Shown here piece by piece: positions 13,962 through 21,828 of a stretch of 54,080 nt of DNA. The stretch is from the NCBI GenBank assembly GCA_945883695.1, contig CAMCYK010000010.1, positions 1-54,080 on the forward strand. The letters run 5' to 3'. A program made the position numbers and the translations under genes. Source of the DNA: Akkermansia muciniphila (GTDB lineage: Bacteria > Verrucomicrobiota > Verrucomicrobiia > Verrucomicrobiales > Akkermansiaceae). The notes beneath the pieces were generated by a model that was not told the origin of the DNA, ran no database searches, and saw nothing but the letters and a program-made list of their open reading frames with translations. Each line of letters starts with the position of its first letter. The stretch's first letter is position 1.

Positions 13962-14939
13962 TCATTTGGCATCTCCTTCGGCGGCGTCGTCTTCTTCGCC
14001 CTCCATCATCTTCTCCGCCATTTTCATGCCCATCAGCTGCATTTCCTTCATTTGATTGCGGTATTCGCGGAAGGATTCCAGCTGGGCCGGGTCGAGGATG
14101 GTGCCGGCTTCCTTCATGAGCGCCTCGTTTTCGAGCGCCCAGCGTTGCTCGAAATGCTGAAGGGGGTCGGCGGTTTGGGCGAAGGCGCCGGGACCGGTGG
14201 AATCCGGGGTGTTGGCGGTGGTCCGGGCCTGGTACATCGCTTCCACCAGCCGCTCCTCGGTGGCGGTGTCGAGCGGGGTCTCCAGGGCGGCGAAGGCCGC
14301 GCGGACGCCATCGAGCTGCTGGCGCTCCGGCAGCCGGTCCTGATAGGCGGTGAAGCGGGCGTGGTCCTCGTCGTTGTTGAGGAAAGCCTTGATCGCCTCC
14401 TCGCTCTCCCGCTTGCGTTCTTCGAATTCCGCGCCCAGTGCCAGGCGTTCTTCCGGGGTGGCGCTCATCATTTTCATGCCGAGCTCCTGCTGGTCGGCGA
14501 TCCCCTTGCCGAGCAGGGTCTTGAAATATTCCTGCTCCTCGCCGGTGAGTCCGAGGCTTTGGACGAAATCCCCGTACATCATCCCGACCGCCATTTTCAC
14601 GCCCTGGTTCATCATCGCCTTGCTGGCGGGATTCTCCCACATCTTGCGGACGGTTTTGCCGAGCGACTCGTCCATTTCCTGGTCGGCCGCCGGCGCGGTC
14701 CGGCCCGCGGGCGGGGCGGGGCGGTCGGCCGCCTTCGCCCGGGCCGGCCGGGCCGTTCCGGCGTCCGTTCCGGAGGCTTCGCGGGCCTTTCCGGATTTCC
14801 CGGGGGCGGGCGACCGGGCGGCAGCGGGGCCAGTGACGTCTGCCAAGCTCCGGCGCAGGGACGCGATCCGGGTTTCCTGGATCGCGAAGGTGATCGCGAC
14901 GGCCGCAGCGACGAGACCGGAGGTCGGGAGGGTTTTCAT
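13962..14939 (-). CDS. Secreted or anchored helical protein, unknown function
   Basis: A 325-residue protein. An N-terminal hydrophobic segment (residues 7-22) acts as a signal or membrane anchor. An Ala/Pro/Lys-rich linker to about residue 85 is followed by an all-helical charged domain (blocks such as SLGKTVRKMWENPASKAMMNQG and LTGEEQEYFKTLLGK). The LTxEQ-like phrase and repeated Met-rich helices faintly recall CpxP/Spy-type periplasmic helical proteins, but this is not a firm match. The C-terminus is acidic (EGEEDDAAEGDAK). It is upstream of and co-directional with the Tat oxidoreductase, 133 bp apart. The ATG at 14939 has no Shine-Dalgarno. Confidence 0.75.
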   Translation of the reverse strand: MKTLPTSGLVAAAVAITFAIQETRIASLRRSLADVTGPAAARSPAPGKSGKAREASGTDAGTARPARAKAADRPAPPAGRTAPAADQEMDESLGKTVRKMWENPASKAMMNQGVKMAVGMMYGDFVQSLGLTGEEQEYFKTLLGKGIADQQELGMKMMSATPEERLALGAEFEERKRESEEAIKAFLNNDEDHARFTAYQDRLPERQQLDGVRAAFAALETPLDTATEERLVEAMYQARTTANTPDSTGPGAFAQTADPLQHFEQRWALENEALMKEAGTILDPAQLESFREYRNQMKEMQLMGMKMAEKMMEGEEDDAAEGDAK

Positions 14940-15054
14940 GGCAGCATGCTGAAGGAGCGGAGAGCGGGAGACGACTAGAATCTCCTGGCTTTCCAGCAGG
15001 CGGTTCCCGCGCTATCCAATTCAGTCGCACCCGGACCTTTCCGCAACACCGACC

Positions 15055-16044
15055 ATGAAATCCCTGCCGCTCCCGGGTTTGTCCCTCCTTCGGCTCTGCA
15101 CCGCGGTCCTCGCGATGGGGATTCTTCTCTCACCGGCTCGCGCCGACGAGAAGGTCCATGGCTGGCAGACGGTCGAGGTCGGAGGCCGCGAGTATCTGTC
15201 GGTCGAACAGATCGGCCGGTTTTACGGACTGGACCGCCTTCGCCGCGAAGGGGAGAAGGTCGTCCTCGAAAACCCCAAAGTCGTCGTGAAGATGGAGGTC
15301 GGATCGCCGGTGTGCCTGATGAACGGCCTGAAGTTCATCTTTGAAGCGCCGGTGACCGAGGCGGATGAGCGGGTGCTGGTGTCGCGGGCCGATCTCGTAA
15401 AGATCCTGGATCCGGTGTTGAGGCCGAAAATGATCGAGAAAACAGGCCCCGTCGGGACCGTGATCCTCGATCCCGCCCACGGCGGCGGGGACCGCGGGGC
15501 CGCCAGTGAACTCGGCAATGCGGCGGACTATGCGCTCAAGATCGCCAAGCTGGCGGAGAAGGAGTTCAGGGACAAAGGCTTCGAGGTGGTGCTGACCCGG
15601 ACGGAAGATGTCGAGGTCTCGCCGGAGAAGCGCCTGGAGCTGGCGAACGCGGTGAAGGACGGGGCCGTGTTCGTCGGGATCACCTTCGGTAATCCTGAGG
15701 ACGACGAGCCGGGAATTGGCACCGCTCCATTGGAGGTATACGAGATTCCGGTCGCGGATGAGGAGCCGGTGCCCGCGAATTTCGACCGGGCCAGCCTGGC
15801 CCTGGCCAGCGCGATCCACGGCACGCTCCTAGGGCGGCGCGGCAAGCATTCAACCGACCGCGGAATCAAGCCCGCCCATCGCCCGGACTTTGCCATGCTG
15901 GCGCATCCGGCGGTGTTCCTGGATGCAGGTAGTCTGGGCGACCCCGCTGAAAGCCGCCTGATTGACAACGATGCATATCAGAAGGCGGTCGCGAGCGCGA
16001 TCTGCCTGGGGGTCTTGAAGTATCGGAACGCGGTTGAAAAATAG
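15055..16044 (+). CDS. N-acetylmuramoyl-L-alanine amidase-like protein, degenerate active site
   Basis: A 329-residue exported protein. Signal peptide ends at ARA (30). Residues 35-125 look like a stalk or substrate-binding domain (REYLSVEQIGRFYGLDRL, VLVSRADLVKILDP). Residues 134-325 align with the Amidase_3 zinc amidase fold: VILDPAHGGGDRGA, LAEKEFRDKGFEVVLTRTED, RLELAN, PAVFLDAGSLGDPAESRLI. Only the first zinc ligand (H142) is evident. The Glu expected near 156 is Ala, the His of the SIH motif is Thr (FVGIT, 206-210), and the catalytic Glu of the VExGF motif is Asp290. Peptidoglycan hydrolysis is therefore doubtful; a regulatory or peptidoglycan-binding role is possible. No Shine-Dalgarno. 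Confidence 0.8.
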   Translation: MKSLPLPGLSLLRLCTAVLAMGILLSPARADEKVHGWQTVEVGGREYLSVEQIGRFYGLDRLRREGEKVVLENPKVVVKMEVGSPVCLMNGLKFIFEAPVTEADERVLVSRADLVKILDPVLRPKMIEKTGPVGTVILDPAHGGGDRGAASELGNAADYALKIAKLAEKEFRDKGFEVVLTRTEDVEVSPEKRLELANAVKDGAVFVGITFGNPEDDEPGIGTAPLEVYEIPVADEEPVPANFDRASLALASAIHGTLLGRRGKHSTDRGIKPAHRPDFAMLAHPAVFLDAGSLGDPAESRLIDNDAYQKAVASAICLGVLKYRNAVEK

Positions 16045-16117
16045 CCGTCCGGCGGGCAAGGCCCGATGGCCGGGAAGCAAGCCGCCGCCACCCGGCGGTC
16101 GCGGCCGCGGGGGGTGC
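16045..16117. other. Short spacer before the tandem array
   Basis: Part of the 520-bp gene-free stretch between the amidase-like gene and the zinc-ribbon membrane protein. It includes a GGCGGGC/GCCCG-rich segment but nothing that can be named. The rest of the gap is the 146-bp repeat array. Confidence 0.4.
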
Positions 16118-16505
16118 GAGTGGAGTGTCGCCTTGCAGGCGACATGACGATGGTCAGGCGGCATTCCGCCGCCTTGACCTCGGATGGTGCCGACGGGCGG
16201 CAGACTGCCTGGCATGGGGAGTGCCCCCGTGTAGAAATGCGCGTCCTGACACCGCGGGGTTTCGAGTGGAGTGTCGCCTTGCAGGCGACATGACGATGGT
16301 CAGGCGGCATCCTGCCGCCTGGACCTCGGATGGTGCCGACGGGCGGGCAGACTGCCTGGCATGGGGAGTGCCCCCGTGTAGAAACGCGCGTCCTGACACC
16401 GCGGGGTTTCGAGTGGAGTGTCGCCTTGCAGGCGACATGACGATGGTCAGGCGGCATTCTGCCGCCTGGACCTTGGATGCTGCCGACAGGCGGCAGACCG
16501 CCGCC
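16118..16505. repeat. 146-147 bp tandem repeat, about 2.6 copies
   Basis: Copies start with GAGTGGAGTGTCGCC at 16118, 16264 and 16411; the third is truncated. Each unit contains a GGAG-footed hairpin (GGAG TGTCGCC TTGCA GGCGACA), a second hairpin (AGGCGGCA-TTC-TGCCGCCT, with small changes between copies) and a GGGG-AGT-GCCCC hairpin. The copies are highly similar, so expansion was recent. It is not a CRISPR array: there are no unique spacers, and the period is far too long. Confidence 0.9.
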
Positions 16506-16565
16506 GGGATCTGACCCGCAGGGCCGCCGGATCACGGCGTGCGGGCGAGTCCGGTCGAGCCGTTC

Positions 16566-16970
16566 TCAGACCGATCTCGCCTGGCGAAGCGGCTTGAGCC
16601 GGAGCACCGTCGGCTCGTTGCAATAAGGGCAGCGGAACCTTCCTTTCAGCAGGATGGAAAGGGCGACCCGGAGCCGGTAGCTGCCAAGGAGGCGCTTGGC
16701 GTTCCGGTTTCTGGAGCAGCCCTTGCGGCCCAGCGGTGGCATCATGCACAGCGGGCATTTCGCACTGGCCGAGAAGATCCATTGGACCAAGGTGACGAGC
16801 CCGCTGAGCCCGAGGACGCCCAGGCCGCCGACGACCCATCGGGGATCCTGCCGCAGGATGGAACCGATCGGCAGGACCACCGCGACCGGGATCAGCAAGC
16901 GCTTGAAGCACAGAAGGAAAGCGGCGATCCGCAGGTTCCAGATGGTGAAGGCGTGTCTCGGATGATGCAT
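16566..16970 (-). CDS. Small membrane protein with two CPxC zinc-ribbon motifs
   Basis: A 134-residue protein. Hydrophobic segments lie at about 10-35 and 44-70. A cytoplasmic-looking tail carries two cysteine pairs, KCPLC (about 75) and RCPYC (about 117), separated by basic residues, suggesting one bound zinc. The ATG at 16970 (MHHPRHAF) is preferred over a TTG 12 bp upstream. I do not recognise the family. It is isolated: the tandem repeat array lies downstream and the PQQ gene is divergent upstream. Confidence 0.65.
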   Translation of the reverse strand: MHHPRHAFTIWNLRIAAFLLCFKRLLIPVAVVLPIGSILRQDPRWVVGGLGVLGLSGLVTLVQWIFSASAKCPLCMMPPLGRKGCSRNRNAKRLLGSYRLRVALSILLKGRFRCPYCNEPTVLRLKPLRQARSV

Positions 16971-17021
16971 GGCTTTCCACAAAGTTGACGGCCTTGTGAG
17001 GGAGGTAGTTACAAGAGGACT

Positions 17022-17100
17022 CCGGGAGCTTCCGGAGTTAAGGCAAAGGGATCAAATAAAATTACATGAAAAATTTATCATGGCAGATGATGGGAAGTGG
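17022..17100 (+). promoter_or_regulatory. AT-rich intergenic segment, candidate promoter
   Basis: A hairpin ACTCCGG-gagctt-CCGGAGT (about 17020-17040) is followed by a clearly AT-rich run including TAAAAT (17057-17062) and AATTTAT, in otherwise GC-rich DNA. It lies about 100-180 bp upstream of the PQQ dehydrogenase. This is the only AT-rich DNA in the divergent gap, so I take it as the likely promoter zone; exact boxes are not assigned. Confidence 0.35.
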
Positions 17101-17202
17101 GCAGGGGTGGCAGGGCAAGGGGGATTTCGCGCGGATCGTTGAAAGACGCAACCCATCAAACAGGTTTGAATCCGGATCGACACGGTTGCCCGTTTTTTCC
17201 CG

Positions 17203-19296
17203 ATGAAAGGCCTCGTCATTCTCTGTTCGGCCGCCGCCTTGCACGCGGCGGATGTCGGTTGGCCCGTCTATCTGGGCGACGCGTCGAGCAGCCAGTATTC
17301 GGCGCTGGCGCAGATCACAGCGGAGAACGTGGGCGATTTGAAACCCGTTTGGAGTTTCGCGTCGGGCGGGGTGGACGGCCAGAACCGTTCGCAGATCCAA
17401 TGCAACCCGCTGGTAATCGGTGGCACGCTCTACGGGACCTCGCCGGATTTCCAGCTGTTCGCGGTGGATGCTGCCACGGGGGTGGAGCAGTGGCGCTTCG
17501 ATCCGGCGAAAGAAGGCCTGCCGAAGGGCGGGGTGAACCGCGGGCTGGTGCACTGGGGAACCGGGGACGACGCGCGGATTTTCTACGCGAACGACCATTT
17601 CCTGCACGCGATCGACCCGCGCACCGGCAAGCGGATCGGATCCTTCGGCAAGCAGGGGAGCGTCGATCTGAAAGAGGGCCTGGGCCGTGACACGCGCGGG
17701 CTTCACGTCGGGGCGAATACTCCCGGGGTGATTCACGGCGAGCTGCTGATCATGGGCATGCGGCTGGGTGAAGGACCGGCCCCGGCCGCGCCGGGGGCGA
17801 TCCGCGCCTACCATGTCCGGACCGGCGAACTGGTCTGGCGCTTCAATACCATCCCGCAGCCGGGCGAGCCCGGTCATGAAACCTGGCCGCCGGAAGCCTA
17901 CCAGTCGGTCGGCGGGGCGAACGTGTGGGCCGGCTTCGCGCTCGACGAGGCCCGCGGGCTGGTCTTTTGCCCGACCGGCTCGGCGGCTTTCGATTTCTGG
18001 GGCGGCGACCGCACCGGGCAGAATCTCTACGCGAACTGCCTGATCGCGCTCGATGCCAAGACCGGCAAGCGGGTCTGGCATTTCCAGTTCGTCCACCACG
18101 ACCTGTGGGACCGCGACCTGCCGGCCCCGCCGAATCTGGTAACCGTGACGCAGGGCGGAAAGAAGATCGACGCGGTGGCGCAGGTGACGAAGTCGGGCCA
18201 CGTCTTCGTGTTCGAGCGGGAGACCGGCAAGCCCTTGTTCCCGATCGAGGAGAAGCCGGTGCCGCCGTCCGATCTGCCGGGCGAGTCCGCCTGGACGACC
18301 CAGCCGTTCCCGCTGAAGCCGGCGCCCTTCGCGCGGCAGGTGTTCTCGCGGGACCTGATCACCGACATCTCGCCGGAGGCCCACCGGAGCGTTTTGGAGC
18401 GCTACAACCAGGTGCGGCCGCACGTCCCCTTCGACCCGCCGAGCGAGCGGGGGACGATCGTGTTTCCCGGCTTCGACGGCGGCGCGGAGTGGGGCGGCGC
18501 GGCGGCGGATCCCGACGGCGTGCTTTACGTCAATGCCAACGAGATGCCGTGGATCCTGACCATGGTGCCGACCCGGGCGGAAGGCGCGGCGGGCGGCGCG
18601 GCGATCTACGCCCAGCTCTGCGCGGCCTGCCACGGGGTCGATCGCAAGGGCAACGTGGCGCAGAACGTGCCGGATCTTTCCAACGCGGCGGAGCGCCTCA
18701 AGAAGCCGGACGTGGTGGCGATGCTCGGGGCCGGCAAGGGCGTGATGCCGTCGTTCGCTTTTCTAACAGAAGTGCAGCGGCGGAAGGTGACCGACCATCT
18801 GTTCGGCGAGGCCGCCGCCGATCCCGCCGGCAAGGTGGAGCCCGCCGGCGAGGGCGGCTTCGGGGCGATCCCCTACACGACGACCGGCTACAACCGCTGG
18901 CTCGATCCGAATGGCTATCCGGCGGTGAAGCCACCGTGGGGGACCTTGCACGCGATCGATCTCAACAGCGGCGAGTATCGCTGGAGCGTGCCGCTCGGCG
19001 AGTATCCGGAGCTGAGCGCGCGGGGGATTCCCAAGACCGGCACCGAGAACTACGGCGGGCCGGTGGTGACCGCCGGCGGGCTGGTCTTCATCGCGGCCAG
19101 CCGCGACGAGCACCTGCGCGCCTTCGACCGCAAGACCGGCAAGGAGCTGTGGAAGGCCAAGCTGCCGGCGGCCGGCTACGCGACGCCGGCGGTGTATTCC
19201 GTGAACGGCCGGCAATTCGTTGTCATCGCCTGCGGCGGCGGGAAGATCGGGACGAAGAGCGGGGACGCGTACGTGGCGTTCGCGTTGCCGGAGTGA
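17203..19296 (+). CDS. PQQ-dependent dehydrogenase with inserted cytochrome c domain
   Basis: A 697-residue periplasmic quinoprotein of the glucose/alcohol dehydrogenase type. Short signal peptide ending AALHA. An eight-bladed propeller is indicated by repeated W-motifs (LFAVDAATGVEQWRFDP, IALDAKTGKRVWHFQ, HAIDLNSGEYRWSVPLG, AFDRKTGKELWKAKLP). Family blocks include SSSQYSALAQI near the N-terminus and HHDLWDRDLPAPPNL. A monohaem cytochrome c domain is inserted around residues 465-545, with CAACH at 473-477 and a likely Met ligand in KGVMPSF. The haem would relay electrons from PQQ to a periplasmic acceptor. PQQ biosynthesis genes are not in the window. The substrate is not predictable. Confidence 0.92.
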   Translation: MKGLVILCSAAALHAADVGWPVYLGDASSSQYSALAQITAENVGDLKPVWSFASGGVDGQNRSQIQCNPLVIGGTLYGTSPDFQLFAVDAATGVEQWRFDPAKEGLPKGGVNRGLVHWGTGDDARIFYANDHFLHAIDPRTGKRIGSFGKQGSVDLKEGLGRDTRGLHVGANTPGVIHGELLIMGMRLGEGPAPAAPGAIRAYHVRTGELVWRFNTIPQPGEPGHETWPPEAYQSVGGANVWAGFALDEARGLVFCPTGSAAFDFWGGDRTGQNLYANCLIALDAKTGKRVWHFQFVHHDLWDRDLPAPPNLVTVTQGGKKIDAVAQVTKSGHVFVFERETGKPLFPIEEKPVPPSDLPGESAWTTQPFPLKPAPFARQVFSRDLITDISPEAHRSVLERYNQVRPHVPFDPPSERGTIVFPGFDGGAEWGGAAADPDGVLYVNANEMPWILTMVPTRAEGAAGGAAIYAQLCAACHGVDRKGNVAQNVPDLSNAAERLKKPDVVAMLGAGKGVMPSFAFLTEVQRRKVTDHLFGEAAADPAGKVEPAGEGGFGAIPYTTTGYNRWLDPNGYPAVKPPWGTLHAIDLNSGEYRWSVPLGEYPELSARGIPKTGTENYGGPVVTAGGLVFIAASRDEHLRAFDRKTGKELWKAKLPAAGYATPAVYSVNGRQFVVIACGGGKIGTKSGDAYVAFALPE

Positions 19297-19303
19297 GGGG
19301 GCA

Positions 19304-20296
19304 TCAAGCTTCCTCCGGTCCGGCCAGCGCTGGATCCGCATGCTTCTTCTTCACGAGCCTTGAAAGGGTGACCGCGAAGAGGGTCATCAGGATCGCGCAG
19401 AAGATCACCGAGGCGACGAACTTCTCCATGCTCGGCTTGTTGAGGTTGAAATAGGCGAGCTGGCCGATGTTCAGGATGACGATGCCGCGCAGCATCCACT
19501 CCACGTTCATTCGCTGCAGGATGTAGGTGCCGAAGGGTGCCATGAAGAGGACCACCGGATAGGCGCAGAGCCAGGTGCGGAACTGGTCGGGAGCCAGGCC
19601 TGCATCGACGAAGTGACGGTAGGCGTAGCCGAGCACGCTGATCGAGGCCATGAGCATGATGCTCATGTGGGTGGCGATCTTTTCGTTCATCGTGAAGCGG
19701 GTCACGAGGAGGGTGTAGAGGATGATGTCCGCGCCGGTGCCGAAGAGGCTGGCGCACATGCCGCCGAGGATGAGGATCACCAGCAGCATCATGTGGTCGC
19801 CCGGGCCCCTGGCGGTCAGCGACGGCAGGTCGCCGCGGTGTTTGCTGTAGAAGTAGGCGATGGCGAAGGTGGTGATCAGGCTCAGGAACAGCGCCTGGAT
19901 GATGAAGACCGGGATGTTCTGGAGGAGCAGCATGCCGAGGACGAAGCCGGCGAAGCAGACAGGAATGAACCAGAGGAGCGGCTTGTAGGTGCGCAGCGTG
20001 TTCGCCTTGTTCGTGAGGACGAAGATGCTCGCGCTGGTCATCCCGATGCTCTGGATCATCAGGCTGAAATCCCGGGCCAGGACGCGGTCGACATTGAAGA
20101 AGACGCTGAGCACCGGGAAGGCGACCGCGCCGCCGCCTTCCGGCGTGAGGCCGGCGACGAAGGCCCCGAGCACCATGATGGCGGGGTAGTGCCAGTGGGA
20201 GCCGAGGAAGGCGAGGTCGCTGAAGTTGGCGAAAAGAAAGACCCAGACGACGAGGGCGCTCACAAACCAAGTGGTGAAGATCCGGCTTTGAAACAT
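19304..20296 (-). CDS. TauE/SafE-family membrane permease
   Basis: A 330-residue integral membrane protein with about eight hydrophobic segments in two similar halves. The half-repeat signatures are AFVAGLTPEGGGAVAFPVLSVFF in the first half and ILGGMCASLFGTGADIILYTLLV in the second; both fit the G-rich re-entrant motif of sulfite or organosulfonate exporters in the TauE/SafE/YfcA family. The start at 20296 (MFQSRIF) is preferred; eight more in-frame residues reach an upstream ATG. It converges on the PQQ gene with 7 bp between their ends. The transported anion is unknown. Confidence 0.85.
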   Translation of the reverse strand: MFQSRIFTTWFVSALVVWVFLFANFSDLAFLGSHWHYPAIMVLGAFVAGLTPEGGGAVAFPVLSVFFNVDRVLARDFSLMIQSIGMTSASIFVLTNKANTLRTYKPLLWFIPVCFAGFVLGMLLLQNIPVFIIQALFLSLITTFAIAYFYSKHRGDLPSLTARGPGDHMMLLVILILGGMCASLFGTGADIILYTLLVTRFTMNEKIATHMSIMLMASISVLGYAYRHFVDAGLAPDQFRTWLCAYPVVLFMAPFGTYILQRMNVEWMLRGIVILNIGQLAYFNLNKPSMEKFVASVIFCAILMTLFAVTLSRLVKKKHADPALAGPEEA

Positions 20297-20378
20297 GGCG
20301 TCGCGCGGACTTTGCCTCACTCGCGGCTACGTGCCAGCGGGATTTGGGGGAATTGGGGGCCTGTCGGGAGGCCCGGCT

Positions 20379-20404
20379 CACGACAGGAGTGTCGTGGCTC
20401 CTTA
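20379..20404. repeat. TAAGGAG palindrome, copy 5
   Basis: CACGACA-GGAG-TGTCGTG (20379-20396), then GCTCCTTA. On the minus strand the element begins TAAGGAG, and this TAA is the stop codon of the desaturase, as with the first gene and trpC. The loop and stem sequence differ from the 1183 copy while the TAAGGAG foot is kept. Confidence 0.75.
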
Positions 20405-21457
20405 ATGGCGTGCGGCTTTTTCGCGCCGTTTGTCTTTCAGCACCCGGTAGCCGGTCAGCTGGCGCTTCTCCTCGTCCCACAGGCGGAAGTTCAGCGACTT
20501 GATACTGCCGCGGACCGTCAGTGGCTCGACCTGCTGGAACATCGGCTCCGACTCGTGGGCCCGCTCGAGCTGGTAATTCGGGATACGCGGGCTGAGGTGG
20601 TGGATGTGGTGGTAGCCGATGTTGCCGGAGAACCACTGGAGGATCTTCGGCAGTTTGTAAAACGAGCTGCCGGCGAGGGCGGCGCGGGCGAAATCCCAGT
20701 CTTCCTTCCGCTCCCAACTGACGTCTTCGAACTGGTGCTGGACGTAGAACAACCAGACGCCGGCGACGCTGGCCACCGCAGTGACCATCAGCTGGATCAG
20801 CAGGTAGTTCATGGTGCCGAACACGAGGCTCAGGCCGACGGCCATCAACACGATGCAAAGGTTCGTGACGTGCACCCAGCGCCGCACGCTGCGGTTGGCC
20901 TCCTTCACCGGGATGCGGTTGACCACCAGGAACAGCGTCAGCGGGGCGAAGCCGAAGAGGATGACGGGATTGCGGAAGAAGCGGTAGGAGAAGCGCTTCC
21001 AGCGGGAGGATTCGAGGTATTCCTGGACAGTCAGCGTCCAGACGTCGCCGATCCCGCGGCGGTCGAGGTCGCCGGCGGCGGAGTGGTGGACGGTGTGCTC
21101 CATCCGCCACTGGTGGAAGGGCGTGATGGCCAGCAGGCCGGTCAGGAAGCCGGTGATCTCGTTGGCTCGCTTCGATTTGAAAAAGGAGCCGTGGGTGCAG
21201 TCGTGGAAAATCACGAAAATCCGGATCAGAAAGGCCCCGGCCAGCACGGCGAGCGGGACCACCAGCCACCAGGAGACTTCCAGCGCGAAAAACATCGCGA
21301 CCCAGAGCAAGGCGTAGGGAATCAGGGTGTTCGCGAGCTGCCAGGCGCTCTTGCGTTTCGAGGGCTGCTGATACTTGCGGACGACTTCCTTCCAGCCGGT
21401 GGTGACCGGCGGGACCTTGCTGCCATCGACCGGCCCTGTTTCATGCCCGTTCTCCAT
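20402..21457 (-). CDS. Membrane fatty acid desaturase (delta-12-type)
   Basis: A 351-residue integral membrane di-iron desaturase. Three histidine boxes are present: HDCTHGS, HQWRMEHTVHH and HHIHHLSPRIPNY, in the order and spacing of FA_desaturase proteins of the DesA/omega-6 type. Four or more hydrophobic segments flank the boxes (for example LIPYALLWVAMFFALEVSWW and NYLLIQLMVTAVASVAGVWL). The ATG at 21457 (MENGHETG) is preferred; the 29 in-frame residues upstream are Arg/Pro-rich and unlike the family. It probably introduces a double bond in membrane acyl chains and so tunes fluidity. The stop codon forms part of a palindrome. Confidence 0.9.
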   Translation of the reverse strand: MENGHETGPVDGSKVPPVTTGWKEVVRKYQQPSKRKSAWQLANTLIPYALLWVAMFFALEVSWWLVVPLAVLAGAFLIRIFVIFHDCTHGSFFKSKRANEITGFLTGLLAITPFHQWRMEHTVHHSAAGDLDRRGIGDVWTLTVQEYLESSRWKRFSYRFFRNPVILFGFAPLTLFLVVNRIPVKEANRSVRRWVHVTNLCIVLMAVGLSLVFGTMNYLLIQLMVTAVASVAGVWLFYVQHQFEDVSWERKEDWDFARAALAGSSFYKLPKILQWFSGNIGYHHIHHLSPRIPNYQLERAHESEPMFQQVEPLTVRGSIKSLNFRLWDEEKRQLTGYRVLKDKRREKAARH

Positions 21458-21828
21458 GGCGGGCGGGACATTGAGGCCGCTGCGGCCGCGGGCAACCGGA
21501 ATTTTGCGGCGGACGGGAGAATGACGCGGATGGCCCGCTTGCAACTGCAGATCAACCGCGGATCAGCGCCGACCGCGCGTCGGCCTCACCTTCATTCGCG
21601 TTCATCCGCGGTTCGGTTCTCCTTCACTCCACGCTCGGCCACGCGGGTGCGGATCCATTTCTCAAGGCCGACGGCTCCGAAGGCGACCAGGCCGACGGCG
21701 AAGATGAGCAGCCACGAATCGAAGCGGAGCGGCGCGCTGTGGAAAAGGCAATAAAAACGCCATGCATTCAGTCGTAGACAAGGGTCGCTGGATCTGCTTT
21801 GCTTCCTTTCAAGCTCAGACTTCCTCTG
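21458..21828. other. Gene-free divergent region
   Basis: About 370 bp between the divergent desaturase and transposase genes. On the minus strand, bases 21592-21745 read as a plausible membrane-peptide C-terminus (FDSWLLIFAVGLVAFGAVGLEKWI, given here in parts: FDSWLLIFAV and GAVGLEKWI), but no in-frame start codon was found, so it may be a remnant. Bases 21745-21780 are slightly AT-richer. No repeat arms flanking the transposase were recognised. Confidence 0.4.

Noticed and set aside
13829-13972. N-terminal extension of the Tat oxidoreductase
   Set aside because: The extra residues translate a palindromic repeat and would bury the Tat signal; the ATG at 13828 places RRKFLQQTG correctly.
16118-16505. 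Possible CRISPR array
   Set aside because: The repeats are 146-147 bp with no unique spacers, and no cas genes are present.
21592-21760. Small minus-strand membrane peptide (FDSWLLIFAV...GLEKWI)
   Set aside because: The hydrophobic segment looks protein-like, but there is no in-frame ATG, GTG or TTG at a sensible position and it is open only by continuation from the transposase antisense frame. Possibly a remnant.
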